Shown here in pieces: positions 9,718 to 21,450 of a DNA stretch of 64,000 nucleotides. Each line of letters starts with the position of its first letter. Positions within the stretch are counted from its first letter, which is position 1. Origin of the DNA: Pseudorasbora parva (taxonomy: Eukaryota > Chordata > Actinopteri > Cypriniformes > Gobionidae); the NCBI RefSeq assembly GCF_024679245.1, contig NC_090173.1, positions 28,236,160-28,300,159 of the forward strand, written 5' to 3'. A program made the position numbers and the translations under genes. The notes beneath the pieces were generated by a model. It did not search any database. It was given only the letters and a program-made list of their open reading frames with translations, and was not told where the DNA came from.

Positions 9718-12265
9718 CTATTCTGCATTGGTCAAGTGCAATTGGAAAAGATGTGTCTTAAGATGTTTTTTAAAAATGGCTACAGACTCGGCAGCACGAA
9801 TTGAGATCGGCAGGTCATTCCACTAGGTGGGAACGGTCCAGGAAAATGTCCGTGAGAGCGATTTCATGCCTCTTTGGGATGGAACCACGAGGCGCCGCTC
9901 GCTCGCAGAACGCAAGCTTCTGGAGGGTGTGTAAGTCTGAACAAGTGAATTTAGGTATATTGGTGCAGAGCCAGTGGTTGTTTTGTAGGCAAGAACTAGT
10001 GCCTTGAATTTGATGCGAGCAGCCATTGGCAACCAGTGCAGTTTGATGAAGAGAGGCGTAACATGCGCTCTCTTCGGCTCATTAAAGACCACTCTCGCCG
10101 CTGCATTCTGGATCAGCTGCAAGGGTTTGATAGTGCATGCTGGAAGCCCAGCCAGAAGAGCATTACAATAGTCCAGTCTGGAGAGAACAAGAGCTTGAAC
10201 CAGGAGTTGTGCAGCCTGTTCTGATTGGAAGGGTCTAATCTTTCTAATGTTGTATAATGCAAATCTGCAGGACCGGGCCGTTGCAGTAATGTGGTCAGTG
10301 AAGTTTAACTGGTCATCAATCACAACTCCAAGGTTCCTGGCTGTCCTTGATGGAGATATGGTCGATGAACCAAGCTGAATGGAGAAATTTTGATGAAGTG
10401 CTGGGTTGGTTGAGAAAACAAGTAATTCTGTCTTTGCAAGATTGAGTTTAAGATGATGCTCTTTCATCCAGTCAGAAATGTCTGTCAGACAGGCAGCGAT
10501 ACGAACACTGACTGTAGGATCATCTGGTTGAAATGAGAAGTAGAGTTGAGTGTCATCAGCATAGCAGTGATAGGAGAAGCCGTGTTTCTGAATGACATAA
10601 CCTAATGACGACATGTAGATGGAGAAGAGAAGTGGTCCAAGCACTGAGCCCTGGGGAACCCCGGTAGCTAGATGATGTGACTTAGACACTACACCTCTCC
10701 ATGACACCCTGTAGGACCTACCAGAGAGGTAAGACCTGAACCACTGGAGGGCAGTTCCTGAGATACCCATCGTCTTAAGTGTTGACAGGAGGATCTGGTG
10801 GTTAACTGTGTCAAAAGCAGCAGACAGATCCAGCAGAATGAGCACTGAGGATTTGGAAGCTGCTTTTGCCAGTCTCAGTGCCTCAGTTACCGAGAGCAAG
10901 GCAGTCTCAGTCGAATGGCCGCTTTTGAAGCCGGATTGGTTGTTGTCTAGGAGGTTGTCCCTTTCAAGAAACATAGAGAGTTGATTGAACACAACTCGCT
11001 CAAGGGTCTTTGCAATGAAAGGCAGAAGGGATACCGGTCGGTAGTTTTCTAAAAGTGCTGGATTCAGAGAGGGTTTCTTAAAGGGTTACTTCAGCGATTA
11101 GCATATGGCTTTGTATCAGTAGAAACCCTGGAGAATATTCAAATTATTGTGCTTTCCCCCCTCATATCTCCCTGAGACGAGAGATTTATGCATTTTATTT
11201 CTGGAAAAATTCCTCCTATGATGCAAAATGACGATTTTTGCATCATAGGAGGAATGCTTGCCCAAAGGCTAAAGACTACAGCCAGCAGAGGGAGCTATTT
11301 CCGCATGTTTTGAATCTGCTCATGGGGGATGGGAGATAACACTCAGCTGGCAGGGAGAGCTCAGCTTGCAGACAGGATCATTTAAACGGAGCTATGGTGA
11401 GCAATGTAAGTCTTTTAACTTCTCAAATTCATTTCTATGAAAGTTAAGCTTGCAAAGGAATGAACTGAAACGCGTGCCAGACTGAACTGGCGTTGTGAAT
11501 GTATGCCGCGAATGTAGTCGCGATTACCTCAGCTCTCATCACTCGTGCAGTTAGTGCTCAGGGCTGTGATACTCGCGCTGTGACTCACTCATTATATTGA
11601 ACAGACACGTTCAGTTTTTAATTGTAGTGTCTTCTCTAACTCAGTCACAGTAATGAAGTTGGTGATGTTGGGAATGGCCTCACAGGGCAGCGAAGCATTC
11701 TGGGAATTGTAGTCTTTCATCCCCATGGGACAAAAATACATTTTCTGTCTTTTCTCAGTCTAGAAGACACCAAATTCAAAAATAATTTCACATTTCTACT
11801 GCATTGATGACCCAGTTTAAATACAGATTCATCTTCCCAGCGCTGAAGTACCCCTTTAAGCAGTGGGGTTACCCAAGCCTGCTTAAATGCTGTGGGAAAG
11901 GTTCCCGTGTGAAGAGAAGTGTTGACAATGTGAGTGAGTGCAGGAGTGATTGAAGAAGAAATAGCCTGAAGGAGGTGAGTGGGTATAGGATCAAGTGGAC
12001 AGGTAGTAGGGTGATTGGAAAGGATGAGTTTAGAAATATCTGCCTCGGAGAGCGGAGAGAAGGATGGAAGCGTGTTCGTGTTTGTGGTTGAGATGTGCGG
12101 GTCAGTTTGTGGTGAGGAGAACTGGTTGCTAATGAGAGCTGTTTTGTTTGTGAAAAATGATGCAAAGTCATCAGCTGTAAGAGTTGATGAAGGAGGGGGA
12201 GGAGGAGGACAAAGGAGAGAGGAGAATGTTTTAAATGTTTTTACTTTGCATAGTCTTCTGCACAC
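9718..12265 (-). pseudogene. L2-type reverse transcriptase, split by MITE and with one stop
   Basis: The largest open piece is 9823-10992 (389 codons). It shows non-LTR RT landmarks in order: NQSGFKSGHSTETALL, LLDLSAAFDTVNH (catalytic Asp), GVPQGSVLGPLLF, YADDTQL (catalytic YxDD box), then LNLAKTELL and a C-terminal module with LDYCNALLAGLP and LHWLP. Upstream of the MITE the frame resumes at 12265-11860 with DDFASFFTNK and CPLDPIPTHLL, ending TPLLK. Removing 11082-11855 plus one TTAA would bring the two parts into the same frame. The frame is also broken by a TAG at 9823-9825 where family members have Trp (VPT-W-WNDLP); the rest (WNDLPISIRAAES) is open to the stop at 9718-9720. The enzyme would reverse-transcribe the LINE RNA at target sites. 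This copy cannot, because it is both truncated and interrupted. Confidence 0.85.
11078..11859. mobile_element. Kolobok-like MITE copy A (TTAA-flanked), inside the L2 RT
   Basis: TTAA occurs at 11078-11081 and 11856-11859. The 774-bp insert starts AGGGTTACTTCAGCG and ends CGCTGAAGTACCCCT, so the terminal inverted repeats match with one mismatch. TTAA duplications with ends starting AGGG fit Kolobok-type elements better than piggyBac, whose ends start CCC. There is no transposase. The same family recurs at 26651-27107 and 57152-57953. The two sides of the host LINE join in frame without it, so the boundaries are secure. Confidence 0.85.
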
Positions 12266-12275
12266 ACTATTATGT

Positions 12276-12694
12276 AATTGTCATGTTTTTGTCTGTATGG
12301 TGATTGCGTTGTTTCTTGGGTTGAGTTATTAAACCCATCTTTTGTGGAAGCTCTGAATCTTCTCTTTCCTGTTGCACTACACACAAATTTGTGACGGTTT
12401 TCTGTTAGGATTTACCTTCATTTTGTTGTTTGTTTCTTTTATAATCAAAGTATTACGTTGGACATTTGTGTTTAATATGATACTAAGAACGGATAAATAT
12501 TTAGATGTCTGTACACTTGACACGCTTTTCTGTCTGCTCTTGAAATCCGGGTAAAAGTTAGTATGCTTTCCTCAGCCGTCATCTTCCCATGGGACTGATC
12601 GTTGCATTCAATGACAGCAAGGCTGCGTCAGGCGAGCTCTTTTGGGATGACAGAGACTCTTGATGTAATTTGAAGGGGCTTGCTATTAATTAAA
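12276..12694. other. no gene recognised
   Basis: Sequence upstream of the LINE truncation point. Short open frames (12372-12554 and others) have no recognisable domains. Confidence 0.4.
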
Positions 12695-12907
12695 AGTTGT
12701 TCAGTTCACTGTCAAAAAACAAAACAAAATTCTACCTTAAACATGCAGGGCTCAATAACAAGAATGTCAGAAGTTCAGATTTCTACTTATATTTCTTATG
12801 TTTTCTCATCACTTTTTTTTTTAGAACAAAAATGTGGTAAAGTTTAGAATGACATGGAGGTGAGTGAATGATGACATCATTTTCATTTTGGTGAACTATT
12901 CCTTTAA
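12695..12907 (-). mobile_element. TTAA-type MITE end (inverted copy of the 5.76-kb family)
   Basis: The right edge reads GGTGAACTATTCC followed by TTAA (12904-12907), the complement of the AGGAATAGTTCACC start of the common fish MITE family also seen at 5763 and 20105. ATGACATCATTTTCATTTT follows the family pattern. The far end could not be set. Confidence 0.55.
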
Positions 12908-14290
12908 AGTAATAAAAAATTTATATACTCTAAATAAGTCGCAACTTATATTTCATATTTCAGAGGCAGAAATCCTGGAGTCAGTTTTTATTCCCCATGT
13001 GCCCTGTCAATTCAAGATACAAATTAAATGACAATAACTTAAAATAATCTAACATTTATCCTAGTCTTTGAGCTGGGAATAATCTGATATCAGCAGTTTT
13101 GGGGAGATGATCATTTGCTTCCCTGGCAAAAGTTTTCAAGACATTTAAGAGTTTTCGACCCAGACTAAAAAAGCTGTCATGTTTCATGTTTTATTTTCAA
13201 AGTTGGAAGGGTGGAGTATCCACCTTCCTCAGATAACTGGGGCACTCTGTCCATTGGACGGATAATCCCGAGCCACAAATCTATAACACTCACTCTGAAC
13301 ACTAAGTACAGAGCCACTGTTGATGGTCAGGTAATTTAAAAGATTGCAAAGCCCCACGGTAGCGCTTTATGGAGCCGTAAATCTCCAACGATCTACACGA
13401 GGCATCCCAGGCAGATTGCCCACCTATATTTGAAAGTCCAAGATGAACAGAAGCTGTCCATTCCCTTCAGCCTTAAAGCAATCAAACTCAACAGGGAATT
13501 TATACAGTTACTCATACTTCTCTTTTTTTTCTTCTTTTTTTTAAGTGATAATGACAGGGTTTTTTCATAATGGCTCATGGATCAAATGGACCTCTATCAC
13601 TTCTACTACTCACACCCTCTCTCTCAAATTCTAGTCAATTTGGTCCAAAAACCAAAGAATTATCCTCTGCTACCACACACAAACATACCTAAAAATAGAC
13701 CGTGGCTCAGTGCGGCAATTATTTATCGGGTTAGTCCAGTGGGGGCCAGCTAGCAGCGACACCCGGATATTAGAGCACGGACCCTGGACCGCATCCACAG
13801 TGGAGAAGAGCATTTTACAGCTAACAAGCCCTTTGGGAGAAGAGAGCAAGCATTGATTAAGCGAATACTGCTGCTGCTTTTGGTCATTATATTGTGTTCG
13901 ATAAAATATAGTGGGAGCTGGCTCTGGCAGAGCCCGGCTCACCGGCGAGGTGCTGAGACAGCAGAGTAGCTAGTCTACAGTACATTTCATCTCCATCTCT
14001 GTCAGCACCAAGGTCTTCAGGGAAAATGACATTTTTGCAAAATCAACTCATGAACCAAACTCGAATCGTTATATTAGCGATTTATTTAATTGGACGAATA
14101 AAGAGCTGACACATACATTGTGCATTTATTTAACTAAAGGATGAAGTGTACATATGTAAATAAGGGCTGTCAACTGAATGCATCATTGTGTACAATTAAT
14201 AAAAATTATTTAATAAAATAATAAATTAGCATTATTATTATTATAACAATTTTATTATTATGAGTAATACTACTACCAGTACAACGAACA
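12908..14290. other. no gene recognised
   Basis: Mostly single-copy-looking sequence. The part at about 13690-13980 is less AT-rich than its surroundings and has a 90-codon minus-strand open frame (13670-13942), but no domain or splice structure was recognised. It could be conserved non-coding DNA; this cannot be judged from one sequence. Confidence 0.4.
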
Positions 14291-14307
14291 CTAATAATAA
14301 TAATAAC

Positions 14308-14384
<77 letters not shown>

Positions 14385-14395
14385 TAATAATAATA
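14291..14395. repeat. (AAT)n microsatellite
   Basis: About 100 bp of nearly pure AAT/ATA trinucleotides, with a few interruptions near both ends (AAC, GAT). Confidence 0.95.
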
Positions 14396-15519
14396 CACTA
14401 ACAATAACAATACACTAATGATTGTAATACATTTTTTTATTTATATTTCTGTTAATGGTACCAAATTACATGTTTAATTAGAATTTTTGGGAGATTTTAT
14501 ATCAATGATAACAAAAAAAATGTATTAATATAATAATTATATAATTAAAATATTGTAATAAACAATAGTGCTGACAGAATAAAAGAAAGCATTCTTTATG
14601 AGTGGTCCATAAATCAGATTTATAATATGAGGTAAATAATTTGAATTAAAATGAATCAATTGACAGCACTTGTCTATATAGAATCTATATAGTTCTATTT
14701 TTACTACGAACATGAAGAGCACAGTGAAAATGTATGAAACTCTTTATCCATAATCCATTATCATGGGATCCAAGTGTTTGTCAGGTAGAGAGAATGTTCT
14801 AGGTCAGTGGAGCTACTAGGTGGCGGTCCAACAGCGAATGTCAGCCCTCCAACAGCTATTACAGTGATTAGCTGAGACCTGCGAGTGTCATCTGACAGGC
14901 CCTGCTAATGAAGCATGAAGACAGGTTGAGCAAGATGACTGAACAGGCCTCTGTTCCAGTCTCCCTTACATAGCCTGAAAGCCTGACCTAGAAGTGATAG
15001 CTCAACAATCAACCAGGCCAGCATATATGTCCCTTCACATCTCTCACTCATGGGCTCTTACCCAATGGAAACATATCAGTCGTGCTCTTAGGTTTCAGGT
15101 TGTATTTCAAATCTTAGTACCATTGGTGACATTTCAGGAGTCATCAATCAATCCTGACCTGTCTCCTTCATAAGGAGATACAGTATGAGTATCAAAAGTG
15201 CAGCGCTTAAAGACACCCTGCCAGTGCATGAGAAACATGAGCCCCTTTAATGACTAGTGGTATGTCACAAGCAAAATATTGTATAGGAAAAGGATAAATA
15301 ATTATCTGTGACTCGTATGAATGTTAGAACAAACTGGACTAGTGATCTAATTAGTAAGTGTAGAACAATGTTTAACAATATCTACATCACAATTTAAACT
15401 TACAACTATGTGAAGCCTGTGAAGTCAATGATGAAAAAAATCTGACCTTTCTCCAAAAGTGAATAAATTATAATTAGTATAATTATTATATAATTAGAAT
15501 TATATCATGTAATTATATT
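14396..15519. other. AT-rich, no gene recognised
   Basis: AT-rich flank of the microsatellite, then moderate-GC sequence at 14760-15260. No coding region or repeat family was recognised. Confidence 0.4.
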
Positions 15520-15641
15520 ACACTGAATATAGGAGTAATGATGCTAAAAATTCAGCTTTGTATTACAGAACTAAATTACATAAATTACAAATTACATAAA
15601 TATATTCAAATACTATAGAAAACAATTATTTAAAATTTTAA
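15520..15641 (+). repeat. fragment of interspersed repeat, cut by the 15.6-kb element
   Basis: TAATGATGCTAAAAATTCAG and the AAATAT..ATTCAAATA..GAAAACAATTATTT run belong to the same fish repeat family as the inverted copy at 33633-34066. The copy stops at the TTAA at 15638-15641, where the next element begins. Confidence 0.5.
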
Positions 15642-16450
15642 AGGGGGGGTGAAATGCTGTTTCATGCATACTGATCTTTTTACACTGTTAAAGACTTGGA
15701 TTCCCATACTAAACATGGACAAAGTTTCAAAAGTTAAGGTGGACGTTTGATGGGAGTATTTCTTTGTCAAAAATACTACTTCCGGTTAGTCATAAGTTTC
15801 GACAAGTTTTTTGCGATCATGCGTCCCCTTTGACGTTAATGGGGGCGGAATTTCCTTGTATGGGCCTTACGGACAATTCTACCGGAAGAGCGTGAGAGAG
15901 AGAGAGAGGGAGAGAGCGAAAGTAACAGGCTACGCCCATCAAAGCGCTGGCTTGTAGGCTGCGCTGCACAGGTGATGTGCACAATTACAATGTCACCAAA
16001 AAAGTGCGTTTTTGGTTGCCAGACCAAGACAGTCCTGCACAGATTCCCCAAAAACCCCGCGTTAAGGCAACAGTGGATGTAATTTGCTTTTCCGGATCAG
16101 CAACTGAGTTGCGCGAATGTTTATATCTGTTCGCTGCATTTCGGTGCCGACTGTTTCATAAACAAGGCCCAGCTCGACGCCGGATTTTCCGATCGCCTAA
16201 TGCTGAAGGATGGAGCCACTCTGTGCGGGCGGGTAGTAGTGCGGATGGGCGGATGAAAAATGAAAAATATGTGCAATATTTCTGTGGCAAAGTGAACGAG
16301 AGAGAGAGAGAGAAAGCGAGAGAGAGAGCGCGAGACCAGGGCGTGATTGTGAATGAGCGTCACCTGCGAGCCACACAGGTCTCGAGTCCTCTGAGGGAGC
16401 TCGGAAACATATAAGGACGAGAGATCACCAGACCTGGATTTGACGTTGAG
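15642..16450 (+). mobile_element. Kolobok-like element 5' part with THAP exon
   Basis: TTAA (15638-15641) is followed by AGGGGGGGTGAAATG, a TTAA-type terminal sequence. The segment then carries a moderately GC-rich region with two short GA-repeat runs (about 15893-15922 and 16297-16328) and a THAP-domain coding fragment. Kolobok transposases are known to carry N-terminal THAP DNA-binding domains, so the terminal sequence and the domain support each other. No matching right terminus (CACCCCCCCT then TTAA) was found; the 3' boundary given is only where recognisable sequence fades. Confidence 0.55.
15990..16226 (+). pseudogene. THAP-domain exon, Kolobok-type transposase N-terminus
   Basis: From the ATG at 15990 the frame reads MSPKKCVFGC then LHRFPKNP and QQW, the front half of a THAP zinc finger (Cys6 and Cys10 of the C2CH site, FP motif, conserved Trp29). 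A TAA stop is at codon 31 (16080-16082). The same frame then stays open and supplies the second half: VYICSLHFG (the C-x2-H part of the zinc site), DCF, and a closing LKDGATL that corresponds to the AVPT-like end of THAP domains. The whole domain of about 80 residues is thus present, broken by a single stop. THAP domains bind DNA; in transposons they recognise element ends. No catalytic domain follows here. Confidence 0.7.
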
Positions 16451-16889
16451 TTGTGTTTATGTTTTATTGTGTGCGCTTGGCAGATGTCCATGAGCATGAG
16501 GGGCTGCCCACGTTACTTTCGTTTTGTTTGGTTAAAGTCTTTTAAATGTTCGCCGGTTTCTGGCTCCTTCTTCCCCCATCGAACATATTGTAGGCTATTA
16601 CAATTTCTATGTCCAAATTACCATTGCACATAGGCCTACACGCAACAACGATATGCCATTTGAACCATCACGTAACCACCACTGCGACATTGAAACTTTT
16701 GTTGATGCAGATGGGGCGAGCGTTGCAGGAGTAGCAATGGATGAAGTAAAAGTAAAGTTGGTGAGTGGAGTAACGTTAGCTATATGAGTTGACAATGAGT
16801 CTTTAAAGGCACTTTTGACTGTTTCATTAGCCCATTCATGACGCGGTTGATGTTGAGAGAGGTGCAGGATAAAAAATAAAGCATTTTAA
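16451..16889. other. unassigned sequence after the THAP fragment
   Basis: May still belong to the Kolobok-like element, since the boundary is unknown. The stretch 16690-16760 ends in a splice-donor-like GTGAGT but its frames contain stops. No call is made. Confidence 0.3.
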
Positions 16890-17081
16890 TTTGAATGTTT
16901 TAGCGTGTTTGATTTATCGCAGGCACAGGTCGGGTAACGGGCCAAATATTAACGGGTCTGGGCGGGTACGGATATAATTTTGATATTTTCATGGGTCACG
17001 GGTCACGGGTCGGATCTGGTGCTAAACCTTGCGGGTACGGGCGGGGGCGGGTCTCCAAAAATGGACCCGTGCAGGACTCTG
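16890..17081 (-). mobile_element. hAT-like element end with GGGTC-rich subterminal repeats
   Basis: The right edge complements to CAGAGTCCTGCACGGGTCC, a hAT-type terminal sequence. Inside are many copies of GGGTC and CGGGTA (16930-17060), the sort of subterminal transposase-binding repeats hAT elements carry. The partner end and an 8-bp duplication were not found. Confidence 0.55.
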
Positions 17082-17417
17082 ACACAAGGGGCACAATGTG
17101 ACTCGGCAATACATCCTATTACAATTAGAGATGTTGTCTACACTGGATGACATTTTATGTTGTCTGGGCATGACAATTCCCAGACAGTAAACTGATGCCT
17201 TGTTCAATGTATGATGGTCGCTTTGTCGCATCCAGTGTTGACAGTTTTAGCTGTTGCAGCATGTCACAACGGGATGCATCAACGGTCGCGTCCGATGTTA
17301 TGCTTAAAATAATTCATTATTTTGAGGCAGGCAAACTCAAATTTAACAAATTTCTTTGATCAAATTAACTTTTAAGAGTTTTTGAATTAGAATTTATTTA
17401 AAGAGTTTAAATAAATA

Positions 17418-17448
<31 letters not shown>

Positions 17449-20100
17449 ACATTTTACTTTAACATGCAGATCGACACGTTTGAAGACAATAAACACACAA
17501 TCTCGACAATAATATGGTTGGTCTGTGTTCTTTATACCATGTTGTGTGGTTTCATAATAGATTATATTTATAATGCAATGCTATTCGACATAGCTTTTAT
17601 CATTGTGTATTTTCTGTCCGATTTTTTGACCTGAAGCCACATGAGATCACAGAAGGATATATAAAACACTCGAAATTATGAAGTATAGAGTGATATGATG
17701 TAAGTTTTGAATAAAACATGATTTTAATCTTATAAATTGTTGTTTTGCTGGTGTGCTAAGATAACATGCTAGCTTGCCCTAGATGCACCTGCCACTGAGC
17801 AAATACTTTATTTTTATGAACAATTTTGAAATGTAAAATGTAAAACTACTGAAAAGTTTATTTGCTGGAAATGCATTTGATAGAGTCTCAGAGAAGGTAG
17901 ATAGAGGCAATACACTGAATGAAAGCTCGGAAGAGATGGCAATAAACAAAATAAAATCACATGACTTGATCTTGTAAAACATTTAATACAATTCAGAGTT
18001 TTAGACTTATCATTTTCAGATCTGAAATATAACATGGTCAGACTTGTGGCTTTAGCTGTAGTGCATTTCTTGATTGCTCCAAAGCTAACTTTAATTTTAT
18101 TTCCATAAAGATATTTCATAAAAATACATTTCTAATAACTTTACAAAACGATGAAGCTTATTTTATCTATTTTTGATTATAAAAAGGATTATAATTTTGA
18201 CTTTACTGTAAACTGCCAAGTTTCTGCTTTCAAATGAGACCATAATTATGCTTAGTGCAAAGGATTCATGAACTGTGTTAGTCGGAGTATGCATTTCTTA
18301 GGATTTTTTCAAAAGTGGGGGTGCAGCCTATGAAGTAATGGTTAATGTAGTCTTTTGTTGTAGATAAACTTAAATTTACATTAAACTGGGCAATTTTTCA
18401 AGCATGCCTTGCTTTGCTACGCTAATGTGGAAGATTTTTTTTGCTGTTGTTTTTTGTTTGTTGTTGTGATGGGTTGAGGGGGTGGAGGGTGTTACCATCA
18501 CAGTAACGAGTGAAGCATGAGATTGGTTTGAGATCAAATATGTGAAATGTTCTATATTGTTATCAATTGGTATTTGCTAAATTAGTTAGTTAAATTACTT
18601 TTTAAGTTAAATGTATGAAATAATTTTTTCAAAAACTTCAAGTTAACAGCAATTAAAATGTGTAAGTAAACAACTGAAAAAACAACTGCCAATTCAGCTT
18701 TCTTCAATTTTGAATTTCTTAATAAAAAAAAAAAGTATTAATTTATTACCTCAAACTTAGTAGGGATTACAGTGTAGTGTGAATCACTTATTGCAATAGC
18801 ATTGCACTAACAAATGTTAAAAAGGCGAGGGGGTATGCTCTTTAAATCCTACAGATAGAGAAACAGATTATGGCATTGCTGCACACCTTTGGTTATTATG
18901 ACCCACCATGAGTGCCTTTTTGTAGCACTGACAGATTAAATTATTGGCTATGGCCTGGTTTCACAAACAGCATTTATATTAAGCCAGGAATATGCCTTAG
19001 TTCAGTTAGGACATTTAAGTAGATTTTATATACAGTACATGATTTAGAAAACAAACAAACAAACCAACATAGGATCTTTCAGTGGCAGTTGTTTTCAGTT
19101 CAAACAGGTCAAATATACATTTAAATCTGGGACTAGTCTTAAGCCATGTTTGTGAAACCGGGGATGTTTTAGATGCAGATTTTAAATGATTATAATATAA
19201 TGCAGGGAGATGGAGCTGAAATTGTCCTAGCCTTTGTTACAGGCATGCAAAGATAAATCATGCAAAATCTCATTGCACCTTTATTTGGGAGTCAGACACC
19301 CAAATTACTTATGAATAGCCCATCTAGAGAGAGTAAACATCTTAAGATGACAGCCTCATGAATAACCCAAATGAAAATGGAGCCAACTATTCGTGACCTT
19401 TGCTGTCCTGGAAAACATGGCACTATTTGCAAGCTGAAGGCATTTCATCCTTTCAAAGTATGTAAAATGCATTTCAGTAAGCCAATTAAAATGTTTATAT
19501 TTCAAGAGGTGATGTGCAGAGAGATTTATCTATTGTTTTTATTATTATTTGTTTTAGTTTGCACTAAAATAAATGCACATCATTTGCTTTTGAAATGTTT
19601 TGATATTGTCTCTGAAAAATGATAAAGTCTTTTATCCTTTTTAATTGGTGTTTAGACACTACTAAACTAATTTCTCATGCTCAGTGATCAATGCTCTATT
19701 TGCTTTCCTTTGTTTTGAATAAGTAATATCAGTGGCTTGAGTGTGTTTATCAGCAGCAGAGATTAACTTCATTGAATCATCAAATTAATGTCTTTAGCTT
19801 TTCATTATACAGAGTGCATTTGGGCAGGTGCAATACATCTGAAATAATTATTGAAACCAGAATAAATTAGACAGAAATAGATTGAACCATATATCATATA
19901 ATATTCTCCAAATTTAAAGTAATTCAAATATATTGAAGCCATGAATGTAAATAGTATTTGCGAATTAAAGAATGCATAAATAAAAACAAAACAAAAGATG
20001 ATGACTTTAAAATAATCACTGAAGAATTTTTAAACATTATAAAATAGTATTATGTATTAATAGTGTGAACCAGACAAAATTAATGTTGCAATTTCTAGTC
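17082..20100. other. no gene recognised; short (TAAAC)n run
   Basis: About 3 kb of mostly single-copy-looking AT-rich DNA. It has a short TAAAC-type tandem repeat at about 17415-17447. Open frames (longest 101 codons at 17814-18119, minus) show no domains. A run at 18460-18490 is GT-rich. Nothing here supports an exon. Confidence 0.4.
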
Positions 20101-20250
20101 TTAAAGGAATTGTTCACCGAAAATTAATATATTTGGACATTATTTACTCCCACTCTTGTCATGTGTCTTGTGTGCTGTTTTATTTATACATTTTTTGGCC
20201 ACTGTATATTTTTAATGTAGGTATTTTACAAACACCGACAATTCACAGTG
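20101..20250 (+). mobile_element. TTAA MITE end fragment
   Basis: TTAA at 20101-20104 followed by AGGAATTGTTCACCGAAAAT matches the start of the MITE family also at 5763 and (inverted) 12903. The copy decays within about 70-150 bp. Confidence 0.5.
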
Positions 20251-20254
20251 ACCA

Positions 20255-20941
20255 CATATAGTGTATCTGAAAAGTGTTCACAGTGCTTCATTTTTTTTCA
20301 AGTTTTGTTATGATACAGCTTTATTCCAAAATGTATTAAATTCATTATATCACTGCATTCCACCAATCAGGCCTGTAAGGTAAAGTGCCAGATGGAATCC
20401 AGTCCTCAGTGAAAGGTACATGACAGCCCACCTAGAGTTTGCCAAAAGGCATGTGAAGGACTCTTAGACCATGAGAAACAAAATTCTCTGGTCTGATGAA
20501 ACAAAGATGGAACTATTTGGACTGAATGGCAAGCATCATGTCTGGAGGCAACCAGGCACTGCTCGTCACCTGGACAATATCAACTCTACAGTGAAGCATG
20601 GTTGTGGAAGCATCATGCTGTGGGGATGTGTTTTAGCAGCAGGAACTGGGAGACTAGTCGGGATCGAGGGAAAGTTAAATGCAGAAATGTAAAGAGACAT
20701 CCTTGATGAAAACCTGCACTATAGAGAGCTCTGGACCTCTGACTGGGATAAAGTCCCAAAGTCCTAAATAAAGTAAAATAATTATAAAGTCTTTGTCCTA
20801 CAAAGAAGAATAGGAGAAATTGCCCAAAAACATGTGTGCCAAGCTTGTAGCATCATAACCAAAAAGACTTGAGGCTGTAATTGGTGGAAAAGGTGCTTCA
20901 ACAAAGTATCGAGCAAAAGCTGTGGAAGCTGCACATGCATG
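20255..20941 (+). mobile_element. Tc1-like transposon, internally deleted and 3' truncated
   Basis: The left end carries AGTGTATCTGAAAAGTGTTC and then TATTCCAAAATGTATTAAAT, which resemble terminal repeats of fish Tc1-like elements. A central transposase fragment follows (20395-20765), then a jump to 3' coding sequence at about 20820-20930 (GTGTGCCAAGCTTGTAGCAT, GACTTGAGGCTGTAATTG). The right terminus is absent: the element stops at the TTAA at 20942, where a Kolobok-like element starts. Confidence 0.75.
20395..20930 (+). pseudogene. Tc1-like transposase fragment
   Basis: The frame opens with TAHLEFAKRHVKDS, a stop, then MRNKILWSDETKMELFG (the first catalytic Asp lies in WSDET), HHVWRQPGTA, STVKHGCGSIMLWGC and GKLNAEM, ending at a stop (20690-20692) where a Tyr or similar is expected. 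Further matches follow (RDILDENL). The part with the second catalytic Asp (DNDPKH) and the Glu is deleted between about 20765 and 20815; only the C-terminal tail (RLEAVIGGKGASTKYRAKAV-like) remains. The protein would cut and join DNA at TA sites; this copy is dead. Confidence 0.75.
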
Positions 20942-21217
20942 TTAAAGGTAGGGTAGGACGGACTGATCTAAAACACTTTTGTCCAAATTTCTTTAAACTT
21001 TCTTTATATGTCAATACATAATTAAAATGTACGTACTCTGAAAAGGAGAGTATAAAAATCGAGTGACTCTAGACTTTTTAATCTGCAATAAACACCGCTC
21101 ATTATTTTCGTTCGGGACGAAACAAATGGTTGGCTTGGGCGACTTTCACTCTCTCTCGCTGCCATGGCGACCACCGCTTTCGCTACAGGATCTGCCCACA
21201 TGCGTGCGCTCGTTTGA

Positions 21218-21450
21218 TTTGCTATCATAGCTATCAAAATCCAGTGTTCGGCACTTTGCGTACGTGAGTTTTTGTTGTAGATGTCTGTCTTTAAAAAAAT
21301 TGTGTATTGTGCTAATTAATTGAGATTTCTTACAACTCTTACAGGTTTTTGGCCTTGTCTGTTCCATTGCTTCTATTACTCTCCCCTTTTTTGTAAGTCG
21401 CTTTGGATAAAAGCATCTGCTAAATGATTAAATGTAAATGTAAATGTAAA
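21218..21450 (+). mobile_element. 5'-truncated L2 LINE tail
   Basis: A 233-bp match to the 3' UTR of the LINE at 9.2 kb, in the opposite orientation, ending GTCGCTTTGGATAAAAGCAT, CTGCTAAATGATTAAATG and TAAATG repeats. A possible 5-bp target duplication TTTGA flanks it (21213-21217 and 21451-21455). Typical 5'-truncated LINE insertion; non-coding. Confidence 0.75.

Larger units (their letters stand above)
9216..12275 (-). mobile_element. L2-type LINE, minus strand, interrupted by a MITE
   Basis: Read on the minus strand this is the C-terminal endonuclease-RT part and the 3' UTR of an L2/Maui-like non-LTR retrotransposon. The 3' end lies at about 9216-9290, where the complement reads GTCGCTTTGGATAAAAGCGT, then CTGCTAAATGATTAAAT and short TAAATG repeats, a typical L2-family tail. 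The coding region runs from about 12265 to 9718. The 5' half of the LINE is missing, as usual for LINE insertions. A TTAA-flanked MITE occupies 11078-11859. A second, plus-strand copy of the same tail lies at 21218-21450. Confidence 0.85.

Noticed and set aside
11078..11859. piggyBac assignment for the TTAA MITEs
   Set aside because: The TTAA duplication fits, but the ends start AGGG and not CCC, so a Kolobok-like label is preferred. It remains unproven without the transposase.
13670..13980. Possible host exon in a less AT-rich patch
   Set aside because: The 90-codon frame has no domain and no acceptor or donor sites were convincing.
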